Origin: Paulownia fortunei
Lineage: Eukaryota; Streptophyta; Magnoliopsida; Lamiales; Paulowniaceae
Assembly: GCA_019321725.1 (NCBI GenBank)
Contig: CM033120.1
Span: 2,702,275-2,766,274 of the forward strand
Direction of reading: 5' to 3'
Length of the DNA stretch: 64,000 nucleotides
Below, piece after piece: positions 48,555-59,865 of this stretch; the first letter of the stretch is position 1, and each line of letters opens with the position of its first letter. A program made the position numbers and the translations under genes. A model generated the notes under the pieces. It was not told the origin of the DNA. It made no database searches and saw nothing but the letters and a program-made list of their open reading frames with translations.

Positions 48555-49340
48555 TATTTTTGGAGGAGAAAATTATGAGTTTTGGTGCAAGAAAATGAAA
48601 ATATTGCTAGCCTCTTTAGTCTTGTGGAGCTTGTACGATATGACTATGAAAATGAGGAAGAATGAATTGATCTTACAGTAGCTCAAATAAAAGAGTTGAA
48701 GAAAACAAAGCGAAGAGATGTTGCAGCCTTATTTAAAATCCAACAAATTATTACAAACTCAATCTTTTCAGGAATAATAGGAGCTGAAAATTTCAAAGAA
48801 GATGAAAGAGAAAGAAAACTTAAATGAGATTTATTCCAAATTTACAGAGTTAATTAATCAAATAATGACTTATGGTGAAAAGCTTCCTAACCAAAGAATG
48901 GTTGAAAAAAAAATACTTTTGGAGATATTTAATTCTATTATAGTTGTTATAGAGCAAACTAAGGATGTTTTTCAAATGAATGTTCATGAGTTGATGGGAG
49001 TATTAAAATTTTACGAAGAAATGATGGTTAGACAATTTGAAAAATTAATTGAAATGCATTTTAATCAAAAATAAATGTGAATATTAAAAGTTATGAAAAA
49101 TCATTAAGTGGTGAACAAAATAAAGAACAATTATTTAGAGGTGGAAGATTTGGTAGATGAAAAGAAAAATAAAAAAACTTTAGACAAAAAAAATGAGGTT
49201 TTTATGATAGAAACCTAAATAAAAATGATAATTAAAAGAAATATATACATTGCAAAAACTAGTCATGAATGTAAGTATTATTGGCTTAAATACAAGTCCA
49301 TATATCACAATTATAATAGGCTTAGTTATATCCAAAAAGA
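48555..49340 (+). pseudogene. Ty1/Copia gag remnant
   Basis: FGGENYEFWCKKMKILLASL (about 48560) matches the F-x-G-x-N-Y-x-x-W-x-x-x-M start of Copia Gag. VAQIKELKKTKRRDVAALFK follows. Then 48802-49074 is an open 90-residue frame, beginning MKEKENLNEIYSKFTELINQ, with ELMGVLKFYEEMMVR near its end, which is the UBN2-type Gag domain. Near 49256-49300 a knuckle-like CK-x-WLKYKS remains. Stops at several points. No LTR could be paired with it. Confidence 0.8.
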
Positions 49341-49379
49341 TTATTATGTAAACAATTAAACACAAAATGAACAGCAAGC

Positions 49380-49894
49380 TAAGGCCTCATTTGTTTGGAT
49401 GGTGATTTATCAGCCTTTCATTATTTCAAAAGCCCAAAACTTGTTTATTTTGGGCAATTTTCAACCAAATAAGGCCGCTTCTCATTTTATTTTTACCACT
49501 GAAATTGATGCCATCCCTAGTAACCCTATTTCCACTCCTGCTGCTGTAGCTAACTATGCAACCCTGTCAATCGATCTTCACGTCAATCAAGTCAGCTCAT
49601 CTGCCATACAGCTGCTCACTTTGTCCCATTCTCCAAATCAACCACACCCACCCACAAGAGAGAATTGAAGTCAAACTAATGATTTACTTCATCCGCTTGA
49701 TCCCATAAAATTTATATATTAAAGTATAGTCCTTGACGCTCTTAAAGTATTTATGTGTACCCCACTATGCATAACCAAACATTATATATTTCCTATTTTA
49801 AAATTTATATCTAAATATATTCTCAATTTTCATAAAAAATCAATACACATAAAAAAAATTCAAAAGAAATGCTGAAAATTAAAAACGAGCCCTA
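49380..49894. mobile_element. MITE-like insertion within the Copia remnant
   Basis: The left end 'taaggcctcatttgtttgg' and right end 'aaaaacgagcccta' are imperfect inverted repeats of the TAGGGCTCGTTTGTTT type seen in hAT-like MITEs. It separates the Copia gag and pre-integrase parts. A 'caaccaaataaggcc' near-copy of the end lies at 49462-49476. The 89-residue frame inside (49399-49668) has no recognisable similarity. No exact target-site duplication was found. Confidence 0.45.
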
Positions 49895-49974
49895 ACTTTT
49901 TGGGAAGAAAAAGAAAAAAAAGAAAATATATTTTATGCTTAGCTATCAACGAACAAAAGAATGATATTTAGCGT

Positions 49975-50600
49975 ATTGATAATGATTGTAGTAGTCATAT
50001 GATGGGTAATAAATCAATTTTTTTGAGTATTCATACCTCCGTGAGTATCAAGTAAAAATGGGGAATGACGCTCTTGTCATGACACAAGGAAAAAAAATAA
50101 TTTTTGTTGAAATAAAAAAAAAATTAAATACATTCATGATGTGCTACTTGTGTCGGAGTTCGAGCAAAATTTATTAAATATTGAGCAGCTTGCACTACAT
50201 GATTATTTAGTCCATTTTAAAATAAATAATTGCATCATTGTTGACAAAAATGAGTCAAAACAGATTTTGACAAGAATTCGAAATGGGGAAAAATTAAAAT
50301 TCTCTACTCACTTTTAAGTGTGCTGAAAATGTGGTAACGGAAGCTCAAGTGAAGGATGATTCATAGTTATGTTATTGGAGAGTTGGTCACTTGAATCTCC
50401 AAAACCTCAAGCTACTTCACCATAAAAATATGGTGCTTGAACTCCCCAAAATTGAACAAATGTAACATATTTGTGAAGGATGTGCACTTGGAAAGTATCA
50501 ATAACAATATTTTTCCTGTGGAATTGTTTGAAGAGCAAAACAACTTCTAGAGCTTATGGACTCGGATTTGTGTGGACCTATATCTACACTATCTCATTAA
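49975..50600 (+). pseudogene. Ty1/Copia protease, pre-integrase and integrase remnant
   Basis: NDCSSHMMGNKSIF (about 49982) is the region after the Copia protease active site (DSGCSNHMTG). VKMGNDALVMTQGKKIIFVE and a 'FMMCYLC' block follow. Then come LLNIEQLALHDYLVHFK and NNCIIVDKNESKQILTRI, the GAG-pre-integrase domain. 'WRVGHLNLQNLKLLHHKNMV' with ICEGCALGK (50364-50500) gives the H-H-C-C integrase zinc site. 'LELMDSDLCGPIS' (50547-50585) is the first integrase core block with its catalytic Asp. It ends there; integrase core, reverse transcriptase and RNase H are missing. Confidence 0.8.
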
Positions 50601-51019
50601 CAAAACAAGTATTTCATCCTAAATATAGTCATTTTAGTATTCTATTTTTCTACTATTATTTGATTATAATAATTATTTTTAAACTTAGCATAGTTTTTAT
50701 GAACTTATAATTATTCCATTGATAATAAAAAAAATTATTATTCATATTTTACATATTTAATAAAATATTTTTAGATTTATAAAATTTCACAAGTAAAATA
50801 TATTAACTAATAAAAAATATCTTACTATACAATAATTTAGTAGGAATTGTATTAAAAAATAACAAATAATATTAAAATTTAAGTACCATAATTTTTGTAA
50901 AAAAAATTAATGTTAAGTGTTAATTAATCAAGTTAAAAAAATTATTAGAACATAAACAAATATATCAATATTATTTTTTTAAAAGTAATTTTATTGAAAA
51001 TAATAGGTAAAGGTAATTT

Positions 51020-51490
51020 GGTTATATTTTAAAAGAACAAGTGAGTAATAAGATAATAAGAGTACAATGGGTAAAGTCAAACAAAATAAAATTATAAGGG
51101 GATAAAGTGTAACAATTGAAAATATATAGTGATAAAGTAATACTCAGTATAAAATATAAATTGAAATTAACCATTCTAAATAAATACAAAAAAATGAGAT
51201 ACATATTACTTTCCTAATATATACAATTATCTTCCAACCAAAGTTAGAAGATGAATAAGTAACGATTCATCAACTATAAAAGGAGATCACCCTTCCTCTC
51301 TCATAAGACATTTTTCATTGAGAAGAGATCTTCTATTTTTTTGCTAAATATTTTTCTTCCTTCTCCTAAATCCATTTTTTTATATTTTGAAAACATCATA
51401 AAAAAAAATTATACTACTTAATTTAATTTTGTGTTAAGAATGCTCACTCATTCTCTATTGATGTGAAGATTTGGATTGAAAAATTTTGGT
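51020..51490 (+). repeat. Candidate LTR end with tRNA-Met primer site
   Basis: 'caactataaaaggagatcac' (about 51270) looks like an LTR TATA region. It is followed by a CT-rich leader and, at 51482-51496, 'ttttggtatcataatc', close to TTTGGTATCAGAGC, the initiator-Met primer site. No partner LTR or coding region was seen, so this is only a candidate. Confidence 0.3.
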
Positions 51491-52864
51491 ATCATAATCA
51501 ATCAAATCGATAGGAGGGTTCGAATATTCTGAAAGCATCATAAGAAAAAAAAGATATTTTTTCTATCGGGTTATATTTTTTAAAATACTATATATATATA
51601 TATAATATAATATTTAAAATAGATTAAAATTATGTATTCATATTTCATACAACTGCATCTATTTTGTGAAATTTTTTATTATATCTAATATTATATTTTT
51701 TTGTTGCTTCCGATTTAAGTGAAATAAAATTTTTTAATTTACAAAATGTCCACTTCTTACTTTGTTAACTGCAATTATTAGTTCGCTTTTGATGAGCATG
51801 ATAGGAATAACTTTTGTTATTATAAATTAGGACATATTGGAATGTAAACTATGAATTGCATGACATTTATCCTTAACATTAAAAGCATTTTCTGGTGTTA
51901 CTTTTTGAAAATACACTGCCTTAGGATTGACACTTGTCCCTTAATATAAAAAGCATTGCTTCAAATTACACGACACACAATGAAATGCATGTAATGTCCA
52001 ATAAAACTGTGACAAAAGTGTTAGGCGTGTTTACTTTTAAGAATAAGTCTGAGTAAATAACACACTTCAGGTGGATGTTTTCCTTACATGACAGAGGTTT
52101 TTCTTACATGATAGAGGCAATATGGATAACGGCAATTTCAGTATTAATTTGAAAATAATGAAGTAATACAAATTAAATTGTCTATTTTATTTATGAAATG
52201 CAATGTGAAATTATACTTAACTATCCTTATGCTCAAATAAAGAACCCATAAATGCAGAGCTTCTTCTTTTATTTTCTCGCATAAATAATAGATAATAGAA
52301 TTCTCATTTTGTATTCATATCCAACCTTCAATCAAAAAGATAATAATACTCGAAATATTTTTTAGATTTTAGTTTGTGTACATGAAAAAATTATTACATA
52401 CAACAAATAATTTTGAAGGAAAAAAAGATGAAAAAATGGGGTGACGATGGTGCATTGGTGGCGTTGGTGACAGGCGGCCATGCAAGAAAATGAGAAATAC
52501 AAAAAGGAGAAAAACAGAAAAGAAAGAAGAGAAATAAGAAATTGAAGAAGAAAACAAGAGAAAGAAGGACATCTGGAGAGTAGTGAAATGGAAGACCCAG
52601 CAGAATCATGGAGAAAAGAAGAGGCAAAAAAAAAAAAAAAATGAGAGAGAGAGAAAGACAATGAAAAAGGAAAAAGAAGAAAATTATTAAGGGTGATTTG
52701 GTAAAATTAGTTATTACTCACTTATTTATCTTATATTATAAATATTAAATTATATTTGATACAAATATATTATTTTTCTAATATAATAAAATATACACAA
52801 TATTTATTAAAATATCAATCCATATACAACAACTAATTACATTTTTTATCAATCATTTTATATT

Positions 52865-52920
52865 TTAGGGTTTTATTTAATTTATCAATGTGTTAGGGTT
52901 TTATTTAATTTATCAATGTG
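52865..52920. repeat. Perfect 28 bp tandem duplication
   Basis: TTAGGGTTTTATTTAATTTA plus TCAATGTG occurs twice back to back without any difference (52865-52892 and 52893-52920). Confidence 0.95.
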
Positions 52921-53921
52921 AATTTATATATATATATATATGTAACAATTGTATTATAAATTATCTAATTTAATATAGTGGCATAAGTAATCTATCAATT
53001 GAGTTTAGAAATATATATTTAATATAAACTGTGCGATGTGTAGAGACTCAATACTAGTTAAATTAAAATTGATAGGCTTTCATTTGATCTGGTATATAAG
53101 GAACATTACAAGTATATGATCCCAAGTCAAATCAATCGTTCTAACTTTTTTTCTTGATGCTCATCTTAGAGAGAACCCATGGAGCATTTAACGAAATTTG
53201 ATTTTGGAAAACGCTAACCCTTATCATTGTGGATTCATGTATACATCACTATATATTAAGGATTAAGATACGCTTCCAATTTAATATTCAGATTTAACAT
53301 TTAGTTCATTTTCTTGATAATTTATATGACGATTTTTGTTATATGATTGTGTTAATTATATTTGTATTAAACTCTATCCTAGACAATTTAAATACCCTAC
53401 AATTATACTTTTAATGTCATATGTAAATCTCACACTCCTTTAAAATTTAAACATATTAGCACTGTCAACCATATATCATATAAAATTTAGATCGAGTGTC
53501 TTAAAGAAATTAAAACTAGGACCGAAGTTATAACTAAAATTTCTATTTCCAATTCCAGTTTAAAATGCATTAGATTATGGGTAAAAGTATGAGAACAAAA
53601 TTAGTAACATGAAAATGGGGCCAGTCCATAGAGGTACGTCCCTTTATCTGTACAAGTTTCAATTCTAAAGTGTGATCCAGCTTCTCTACAAAAAAAGAAG
53701 GCCCAATCCAATTAGCCAAATCTCGGTCCAACAGAAGTTCAGAATTTTGAATTCGGATCCGGATCTTTAGGAATTAGATATAATGTTTTTTTTTTTAATT
53801 TCAATTTCTACTTAGAAAAGAAATAATAGTGCCAATAACTCATTGCTAATCATTATCTATGCATAGAAAAGTAAATTTTAGCCAAATACAGTTGCATGAA
53901 TATAGTTATGAATATACACAC

Positions 53922-54360
53922 CAGTGTTTTATTATCGAACAGGTAATCAAATCAATTTTTCTGTCGATCAACGATTCAACCGATCAAACAGGCTCAACCG
54001 TTAGTTTGATCGATCTGATAAAAATTTATTATATTTTTTTATTATATTATATAAAATAAAAATTTAATAAATTAAGGTAAAAAAAAGATAAATAACCAAC
54101 TAAAAAATAAGTATAACAAAGTTCAAAATCCAAATAACCACGTATATATAATTAAATATTAAGTTTAATATTTTTAATTATGACCTGTTTGATCTTTTGT
54201 TGTCCAATTTGATCGATTTTTGATTAGTTTAACTGATCTAATTCATTTTGACTAGTTTGATCGAATTTTTAATTTTTTTTGCCCCAATCGAATTGAATGA
54301 CCACTAATTTGCATTTGGATCAATTGAATCAATTGGTTGGATTCAATTTTAAAAATATTG
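53922..54360. mobile_element. MITE-like repeat, copy 3
   Basis: This is the best-preserved copy of the family also at 11211 and 12986. The left end CAGTGTTTTATTATCGAA and right end TTCAATTTTAAAAATATTG are imperfect inverted repeats. The interior has 'gattcaaccgatcaaac', 'gtttgatcgatctgataaaa' and 'tttgactagtttgatcgaat'-type blocks. Two short frames cross it but are not conserved among copies. Confidence 0.6.
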
Positions 54361-55051
54361 ATAGACACTATACAAATTGTAGCCAATTAAAGATAATGTT
54401 AATAGCATTTTCTAACATTAAACCATACTACATGCATATTGCAAGAAGGATACTTCAAGTAAATATTGCTATTGATAGCCCATTATGTTGTGCGTTAAAT
54501 ATCAATAAAGTTGTCAAGTGATAAGATTGAGATCTAAAGATTATATAATTAATAAAATATTTTAAATTCAAATCCCACTTTTATGAAGGTATTAATTTAT
54601 TTTGATAATATTTTTTTTTTGGGTATTTTAATTTGAAATTATTGCTGTAGTATTTAACATCTTAATATACCAAATGATATTAATTAATCATTTCTCAAAA
54701 GAAATTATCTGACAGGCATAAAAGGAAGATCTGTTCATGCAAACACACAATAATAATAAAGTTTTATTTATTTTTCTTTGGTAAAATTTAGTAGAGGGCG
54801 GGGTCCCAGGTGGAATATTACTCTTAGAGGAACCCATTCTCCCAATAAATTCTTCTCTTCCAGGAATATTCTTTAAGGAAACTTAAAAGGATTTATTAGT
54901 AGTTTATAGTATTGGGTTATTTTATTTAAGCTTTCCGTATTAGAGAGATGATATGATATGATATGATATGACTACGTAATTGAACCTTTTATGCTAGAGT
55001 TGGTCATATATCAATATCAGCTTTTGTAGCATTTGCCAAAAGAAAACAAAA
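54361..55051. other. Non-coding
   Basis: No gene was recognised. A short 'gatatgatatgatatgatat' pentanucleotide microsatellite lies at about 54949-54970, roughly 80 bases before the small ORF at 55052. Confidence 0.45.
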
Positions 55052-55225
55052 ATGATTTCTTTGTCTAAATTTCTAATTCGCTTCATTAATATTTTGTCCA
55101 AATTTATCTTTCTGACTGGTTTCTCCCCCGACGCTCTCCTCTCTTCCTTCCGCCGCCTCCCCAACCACCTTGCCACGGCCGCTACCACCATGGAAGCCGC
55201 CACTAGTGGAACACTCCAGCTGTAG
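55052..55225 (+). CDS. Small GC-rich ORF, unknown
   Basis: 57 residues. MISLSKFLIRFINILSKFIF then LTGFSPDALLSSFRRLPNHL, then ATAATTMEAATSGTLQL and a stop. The N-terminal 22 residues are hydrophobic with two Lys/Arg, like a signal anchor or membrane segment. The second half is markedly GC-richer (55130-55225) than the surrounding AT-rich DNA, with plant-coding-like codons. An internal 'accaccATGG' (55185-55194) would be a good start context but leaves only 11 residues. I do not recognise the family. It could be a small membrane protein or the first exon or fragment of a larger gene. The long overlapping minus-strand frame (54994-55350) is less plausible in composition. Confidence 0.3.
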   Translation: MISLSKFLIRFINILSKFIFLTGFSPDALLSSFRRLPNHLATAATTMEAATSGTLQL

Positions 55226-55595
55226 GGATGAAGATCGGAAAAATAGAGAGAAAATAACCCTAGATATAACAAGAGTATAAAAAATATTTGAAATTTAAAG
55301 AAATTATTAGAACCTTTTGATGCAATTTTGATCACTATATGTTGGTGCACTCATATGAGCCATATAATTATGTGAAGTCTTCAGAAATTCCCATGCATTT
55401 TTTAAAATTCAATATAACTCGGACATATAGGCCCAACTAAAAATTCATGCTCAATTTTTTATTTTTATTTTTTACAAAAACACCCTTTTTAAGAGTATTT
55501 TGCAATCACCCTAAGAACTTTTTTTGTAAGCAAAATGGTTAAATTAAACATTTTGCATACGGTCCTAGTTTATATATACATATACATATATATAT

Positions 55596-55664
<69 letters not shown>

Positions 55665-56580
55665 TGTTATTCTTTTTTAAATTCCCTTTTTTGTTTGTGG
55701 AATTTAAATTCAAGGATTTCTTAATTGGTTTACAGGACAAATTACCACATTATTCACTTTGTGTGGAGTGAGTGAATGAGACTACTCCTAATGATGTAAC
55801 TCTATCCATATGAGAAATGAGTGCTTTATTTATTACAGTACGAAATTATTATTATTATTATTTTTTTTTTTACAATTTTGATATTATTAAATTTTCAAAT
55901 ATCTTTTTTGTTGTTTAATAATATTAGTGAACTCATTGTACATGACAAAATAATCAAGTTGATTATCAACAGTAGTAAAAAAAATACATTTATTTGGACC
56001 AAGGTAGTATAATTTACTATGAGATGGTTCTAAGCAAATAAATTCGAAAATTTATATTTTATTTATTTTTATTTTGTCTTTTTTTATTGTTTTTTTTATC
56101 AAAATTCTTGAATCAAAGGGTAAATGAAAGCATTTTGAAGTTTTACACCATACCACTCCAATGGGAAATGCAAAAGAATTTAGGACAAGTGTAAGAAATG
56201 CACTGACCAGTGACCAATAGCAATATAACATGTTATTCACATTTGTCAATTGCTCGCAGATTTGTAGGTCCAGTACACCTACTGAATCATCACTTGAAAA
56301 CTTAGGCCACATTAAATTGGTTTGATTAAATGAAAGAAAAAAAACAAATAAAATGCACATTTCACGTACAAAGTATTGTACGTGAAAACAAAATCTTGAA
56401 TTGTGTAATTCTAGCCAATTAAGCATATTTGAATTTTTATAATTTTAATTTTTGGATTCGAATCCTATTTAATATATGAACATTTGTCTATATTTATAAA
56501 AAAATAGTATTAATAATTATTACTTATAAATTATTAATCTATTTAATTAATAATATATCAATCATTAAAAACATAGTGTA
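55226..56580. other. AT-rich non-coding with microsatellite
   Basis: No gene was recognised. A composite TA/CA microsatellite occupies 55574-55662. The minus-strand frame at 56052-56426 has no recognisable similarity. Confidence 0.5.
55574..55662. repeat. (TA)n(CA)n(TA)n microsatellite
   Basis: About 90 bases of alternating TA, then about 15 CA units, then TA again. Confidence 0.95.
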
Positions 56581-57372
56581 AGAGCATCTCCAACCTAGTA
56601 CCAAAAATTACACCATCACACTAGATATTGTATTTTTTCGTCTTCAATGAAATATAAAATATTATACTAAAATTGGTGTAATGAACAGTATCATACCTAA
56701 TTTAGTATAACATAATTTATTTATATCAAATTTGATGTAATTTATATATCTCCATTTTGACCACAAATTTGTTCTACTCTAAGTTTTAATTCTATTTGAA
56801 TCATATATTGTATATTTAATTAATTTATAATTTAGTTCTATTATTTAATTTTAGTTTAGTTATTATTTTGCAATAATATTTGTAATAATTATAATAATTA
56901 ACAAATAATAAGTAAATATATTAAAATAACATTACTTGCATCAAATTCAAAAGTAAAATATAATATAAATATTAAAAATCAAAATTTTAAAAATAAAATA
57001 ATACATAAATTAAATATAATAATTTAATGGTGTGGTAAATTATTTTCGAGTCCTACACCATATAACATGAATTGTTACCTAATTGATAGTATCTACCCAA
57101 ATGATCCACTATTGTACAAATAATTCATGATCCGTCAACTCCAAATTTTTTTTTTTTACAGTGAAACAAGAAGGGTGCATAAAGACAAAATAATTAAATA
57201 ACTTTATATTATAACAAAATATAAGTAATTAAATAATTTTATAAATAAATAAATAATAATAAAAAATAAAAAAAATATTTATTTATCATTTAATGTAAAA
57301 TTTAATATAACATATTAAATTAAATTATATAGAATGTTAAATTTAATATTATGAATTGAAAATAGCATTATC
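56581..57372. mobile_element. Candidate non-autonomous DNA element
   Basis: The left end 'taagagcatctccaacct' is the well-known GAGCATCTCCAA terminal type of plant MITE-like elements. A degenerate counterpart, 'ttgaaaatagcatta', lies at 57357-57371. The interior is AT-rich and non-coding. The right end is weak. Confidence 0.3.
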
Positions 57373-57677
57373 CTCGCATATCAATCAGATCAGTTTCTTT
57401 CACGTAAATCAAGCATGCTCTAAATTAACAATTTCAAATGTGAAAACACACTTGAAAATTGCACCTCAAGCGAGACCCACATCACATCACATGAAAAATC
57501 AAGAATCAAAAGTAAAGTAGGGGCGTTTCAATAAACACCGTAAATTAAATTAAAATAAAAAATTAGGCGGGCGCCGAGATTGAATTGATTATTTTGGTGA
57601 CTAATTTAATTTAAAATAATAAATTTAAAAAATAATTAATATTTTATCGTGATTTGGCGAGAATTGAAGAAAATGCG

Positions 57678-57838
57678 TGAAAGTGCGTGTGAACAATGCA
57701 CTTTTAGATGAAAGCGCGATTCTAATACGCGCTTTCACTATTATTTTGGCAGAAAACGCAACTTTGGGTTGCGCGCTTCCTGTAAAAAGAGAAAGCGCAA
57801 CCTGTGGTTGCGACTTCTGCAAATGTGGTTGCGCTTTC
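57678..57838. repeat. Left hairpin array of the MuDR-PMD element
   Basis: Four consecutive GC-rich inverted repeats in AT-rich DNA: gaaagtgc/gcactttt (57679-57705), TGAAAGCGCG/CGCGCTTTCA (57709-57718 and 57728-57737), cgcaac/gttgcg (57757-57773) and GAAAGCGCAACC/GGTTGCGCTTTC (57791-57802 and 57827-57838, perfect). The same GAAAGCGCAA/TTGCGCTTTC words recur at 62799-62990 beyond the coding part. The open frames at 57677-58138 are artefacts of these repeats and the CT tract that follows. Confidence 0.85.
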
Positions 57839-57854
57839 GGTCGGCATTTAAGCC

Positions 57855-58050
57855 GATCGATTCTCTCCCCCTTTTTTCTTCCCCTCCCCTCTCCTCTCCT
57901 CTCCCTATTCCCCCTCCCGCGCACCTCCTCATTCCCCTATTTCTCTCCCCATTTCCTCCATTTTCCCCATTTCTCCCCCCCCCCGGCCAACTTCCCCCAT
58001 TACTCTCTCTCTCTCTCTTGGCCTTTCCCTCTCTCTCTCTCTTTGTTGAT
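57855..58050 (+). promoter_or_regulatory. Polypyrimidine leader-like tract
   Basis: About 190 bases almost entirely C and T ('ctcccctctcctctcctctc', later 'ctctctctctctctttg') lie between the hairpins and the first coding exon. CT-rich stretches near transcription starts are common in plant promoters and leaders. The role here is inferred from position only. Confidence 0.4.
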
Positions 58051-58614
58051 TTTTTTTTTCACCATTTTTTCTTTTATTTTTCGAATTTTCTTATTCCCTA
58101 CCTTCTTGACGTTCATTTTCGTTTCTTTCGCTAAGTAATATTGTTATTATTTTTTTAAAATTTTTAATTTTTTTTTACTAATTAACATTTATATATTTTT
58201 ATTCATGTTAGTACGCGATAGATTAAAATACGACACATATCATATTGTGAGTGTAACTTACAGGTATCATATTTCAATTATAATGTATATATTTTATTGT
58301 AATAATTGTGAAGTAGATGTATTATTATATTGAAAAAATAAATTTTGTTGTATTGAAATATTATTAATATTATTTTTTATAATGACATATGCAAGTACAT
58401 TTTTAATAGCATATTTTATATGTGGAGAAGCTAATGTTTGCATTTTTTTTATGTATATTATATTTGTTATTTGTTATTTGACTTGAAAATGTGAGTTAAA
58501 AATTATTAAACTATTTAGGAAATCTTTCTCACAACTATGATAATCTTAATTAAATATTATGTCTTTGAAATTATTATTTAAAATTAAAATATTAATACTT
58601 ATTTTGATGTAGTT

Positions 58615-59631
58615 ATGGCAAATAGAAACAGTATCGATGTTCTGGTATACTTTGGTGGTCAAATTATACAAGATGTTAATTCAGTAACATATGATTGTCC
58701 TACAATTGGAGCGAGGAGAATGTCTCGTAGGACAAGATTTTTTGAATTACTATTAAAAGTGTATCAGATCACGGGCGTTGATGATAAACAGTTCTTATTG
58801 AAATTATTTGGTAAGTACTGTTGCGGTAATGTGTCACAACTAATATCAATAACTGATGACGAAGGATTGAAATTTTTCTTAGATCCGGAAAGAGAAAATC
58901 AATTTATAGAATTTTATGTTGAGGGAGAACAAAATGTTCACAATACTGTGCCTGAGATACCAACAAGCAATGAGTATTATCAGTATGCATCATTTTTAAG
59001 AGATGATAGTGTGTTTGAAATGACTACAGTGACGCAAGGTATGACAAGTATTGACATCAATGAGTTTAATGCAGGTGCTTCAAGCTCTGGTCAAGAGCAT
59101 TTTGAAGGTACAAATACAGAGCCGTATAATGCATACACTGATGAATTGTTCGAGCCACTTGTCGACAGTTTTGGTGCTAAAGAACATATTAATTCCGAAC
59201 CCGATGAAATTGCTGATGAAGATGATGATGATGATGGTGATGGGGTCGAAATTGATGATTTGGAAGAGATGTATGAGCAACATGATGAGGGCAACTCATC
59301 CCAACATCAAGTGCCAATTTATACCTCAATGCTCTCAATAACAAATGAATATGATTCTAATCGTACTATACCATTCTTCACCAAATGTTACCCAGAAATA
59401 ATTGTTGATTCTATTGATATTCTAAATAGAGGAAAATTTTATAACTCTAGTATTGGAGAGTTTGAAAAGGGTATGGTATTCAAAGACAAAAAAAATCTCC
59501 AAGCTTCACTTAAAGATTACTCTATACGAGTTATCAGACGTGAGTATCGGGTGGTTGAAAGTACACCAAAATTATGGAAAGTGGAATGCAGCCATAGTAC
59601 ATCGACCACGTGGTGTAATTGGGGGCTTTGA
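58615..59631 (+). CDS. MuDR-type transposase N-terminal part (truncated)
   Basis: 338 residues. Residues about 8-102 (VLVYFGGQI...YDCPTIGARR...FFLDPERENQFIEFYVEGEQ) match the N-terminal PB1-like region of plant MuDR transposases. Residues about 195-225 are Asp/Glu-rich (IADEDDDDDGDGVEIDDLEE). Residues about 282-330 (GEFEKGMVFKDKKNLQASLK, DYSIRVIRREYRVVES, KLWKVEC) match the MuDR DNA-binding module before its zinc residues. The protein ends at CNWGL, where intact family members continue into the rest of the zinc module, the catalytic DDE core and a SWIM zinc finger. Those parts are absent, so it cannot catalyse transposition. The frame has no internal stops, unlike the PMD gene beside it. The ATG follows a TTTTGATGTAG acceptor-like sequence. 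Confidence 0.8.
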   Translation: MANRNSIDVLVYFGGQIIQDVNSVTYDCPTIGARRMSRRTRFFELLLKVYQITGVDDKQFLLKLFGKYCCGNVSQLISITDDEGLKFFLDPERENQFIEFYVEGEQNVHNTVPEIPTSNEYYQYASFLRDDSVFEMTTVTQGMTSIDINEFNAGASSSGQEHFEGTNTEPYNAYTDELFEPLVDSFGAKEHINSEPDEIADEDDDDDGDGVEIDDLEEMYEQHDEGNSSQHQVPIYTSMLSITNEYDSNRTIPFFTKCYPEIIVDSIDILNRGKFYNSSIGEFEKGMVFKDKKNLQASLKDYSIRVIRREYRVVESTPKLWKVECSHSTSTTWCNWGL

Positions 59632-59864
59632 GTATTAGTATTTGCTCTTGTGCGGGAGTAATACTCCTTATTTGTATGAAATAATTTTGTAATGATTTTA
59701 TATTTAACTGTTGTTAATGTTGTATGTACAATTTCATGTTATATGTTAAAATTAGTGTTTAATTATTGTGAACCATATGGTTAATTTCATATTATATGTA
59801 AACATTAATGTGATGCTATTAAAAAAATTATCCTTGACACATGGTGTTATTCATTTGTTAACAG
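59613..59864 (+). other. Candidate intron joining the two ORFs
   Basis: A donor G|GTGTAA at 59613 and acceptor TTAACAG at 59864 would remove the MuDR stop and join codon TG|G in frame to ATG 59866 of the PMD gene. Several other GT sites exist, and one phase in three would fit by chance, so this is a hypothesis. Without splicing the two would be separate genes. Confidence 0.25.
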
Positions 59865-59865
59865 G

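Larger units (their letters stand above)
50711..53921. other. AT-rich non-coding
   Basis: No gene was recognised. A candidate LTR end lies at 51270-51490 (separate entry). The zone 52429-52680 is purine-rich on the plus strand and produces overlapping Phe/Ser/Leu-rich minus-strand frames that are low-complexity artefacts. Confidence 0.5.

Noticed and set aside
52362..52661. Three overlapping Phe/Ser-rich minus-strand ORFs
   Set aside because: They come from a purine-rich plus strand. All three frames are open, which is typical of low complexity, not coding.
56440..56475. tRNA-like 'ggattcgaatcc'
   Set aside because: The word is a short palindrome resembling a T-loop, but no acceptor or anticodon stem can be formed around it.
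57677..58138. 153-codon plus-strand ORF and its overlapping frames
   Set aside because: The first part is the hairpin array and the rest is a CT tract read as Pro/Ser/Phe/Leu. It has no protein-like composition.
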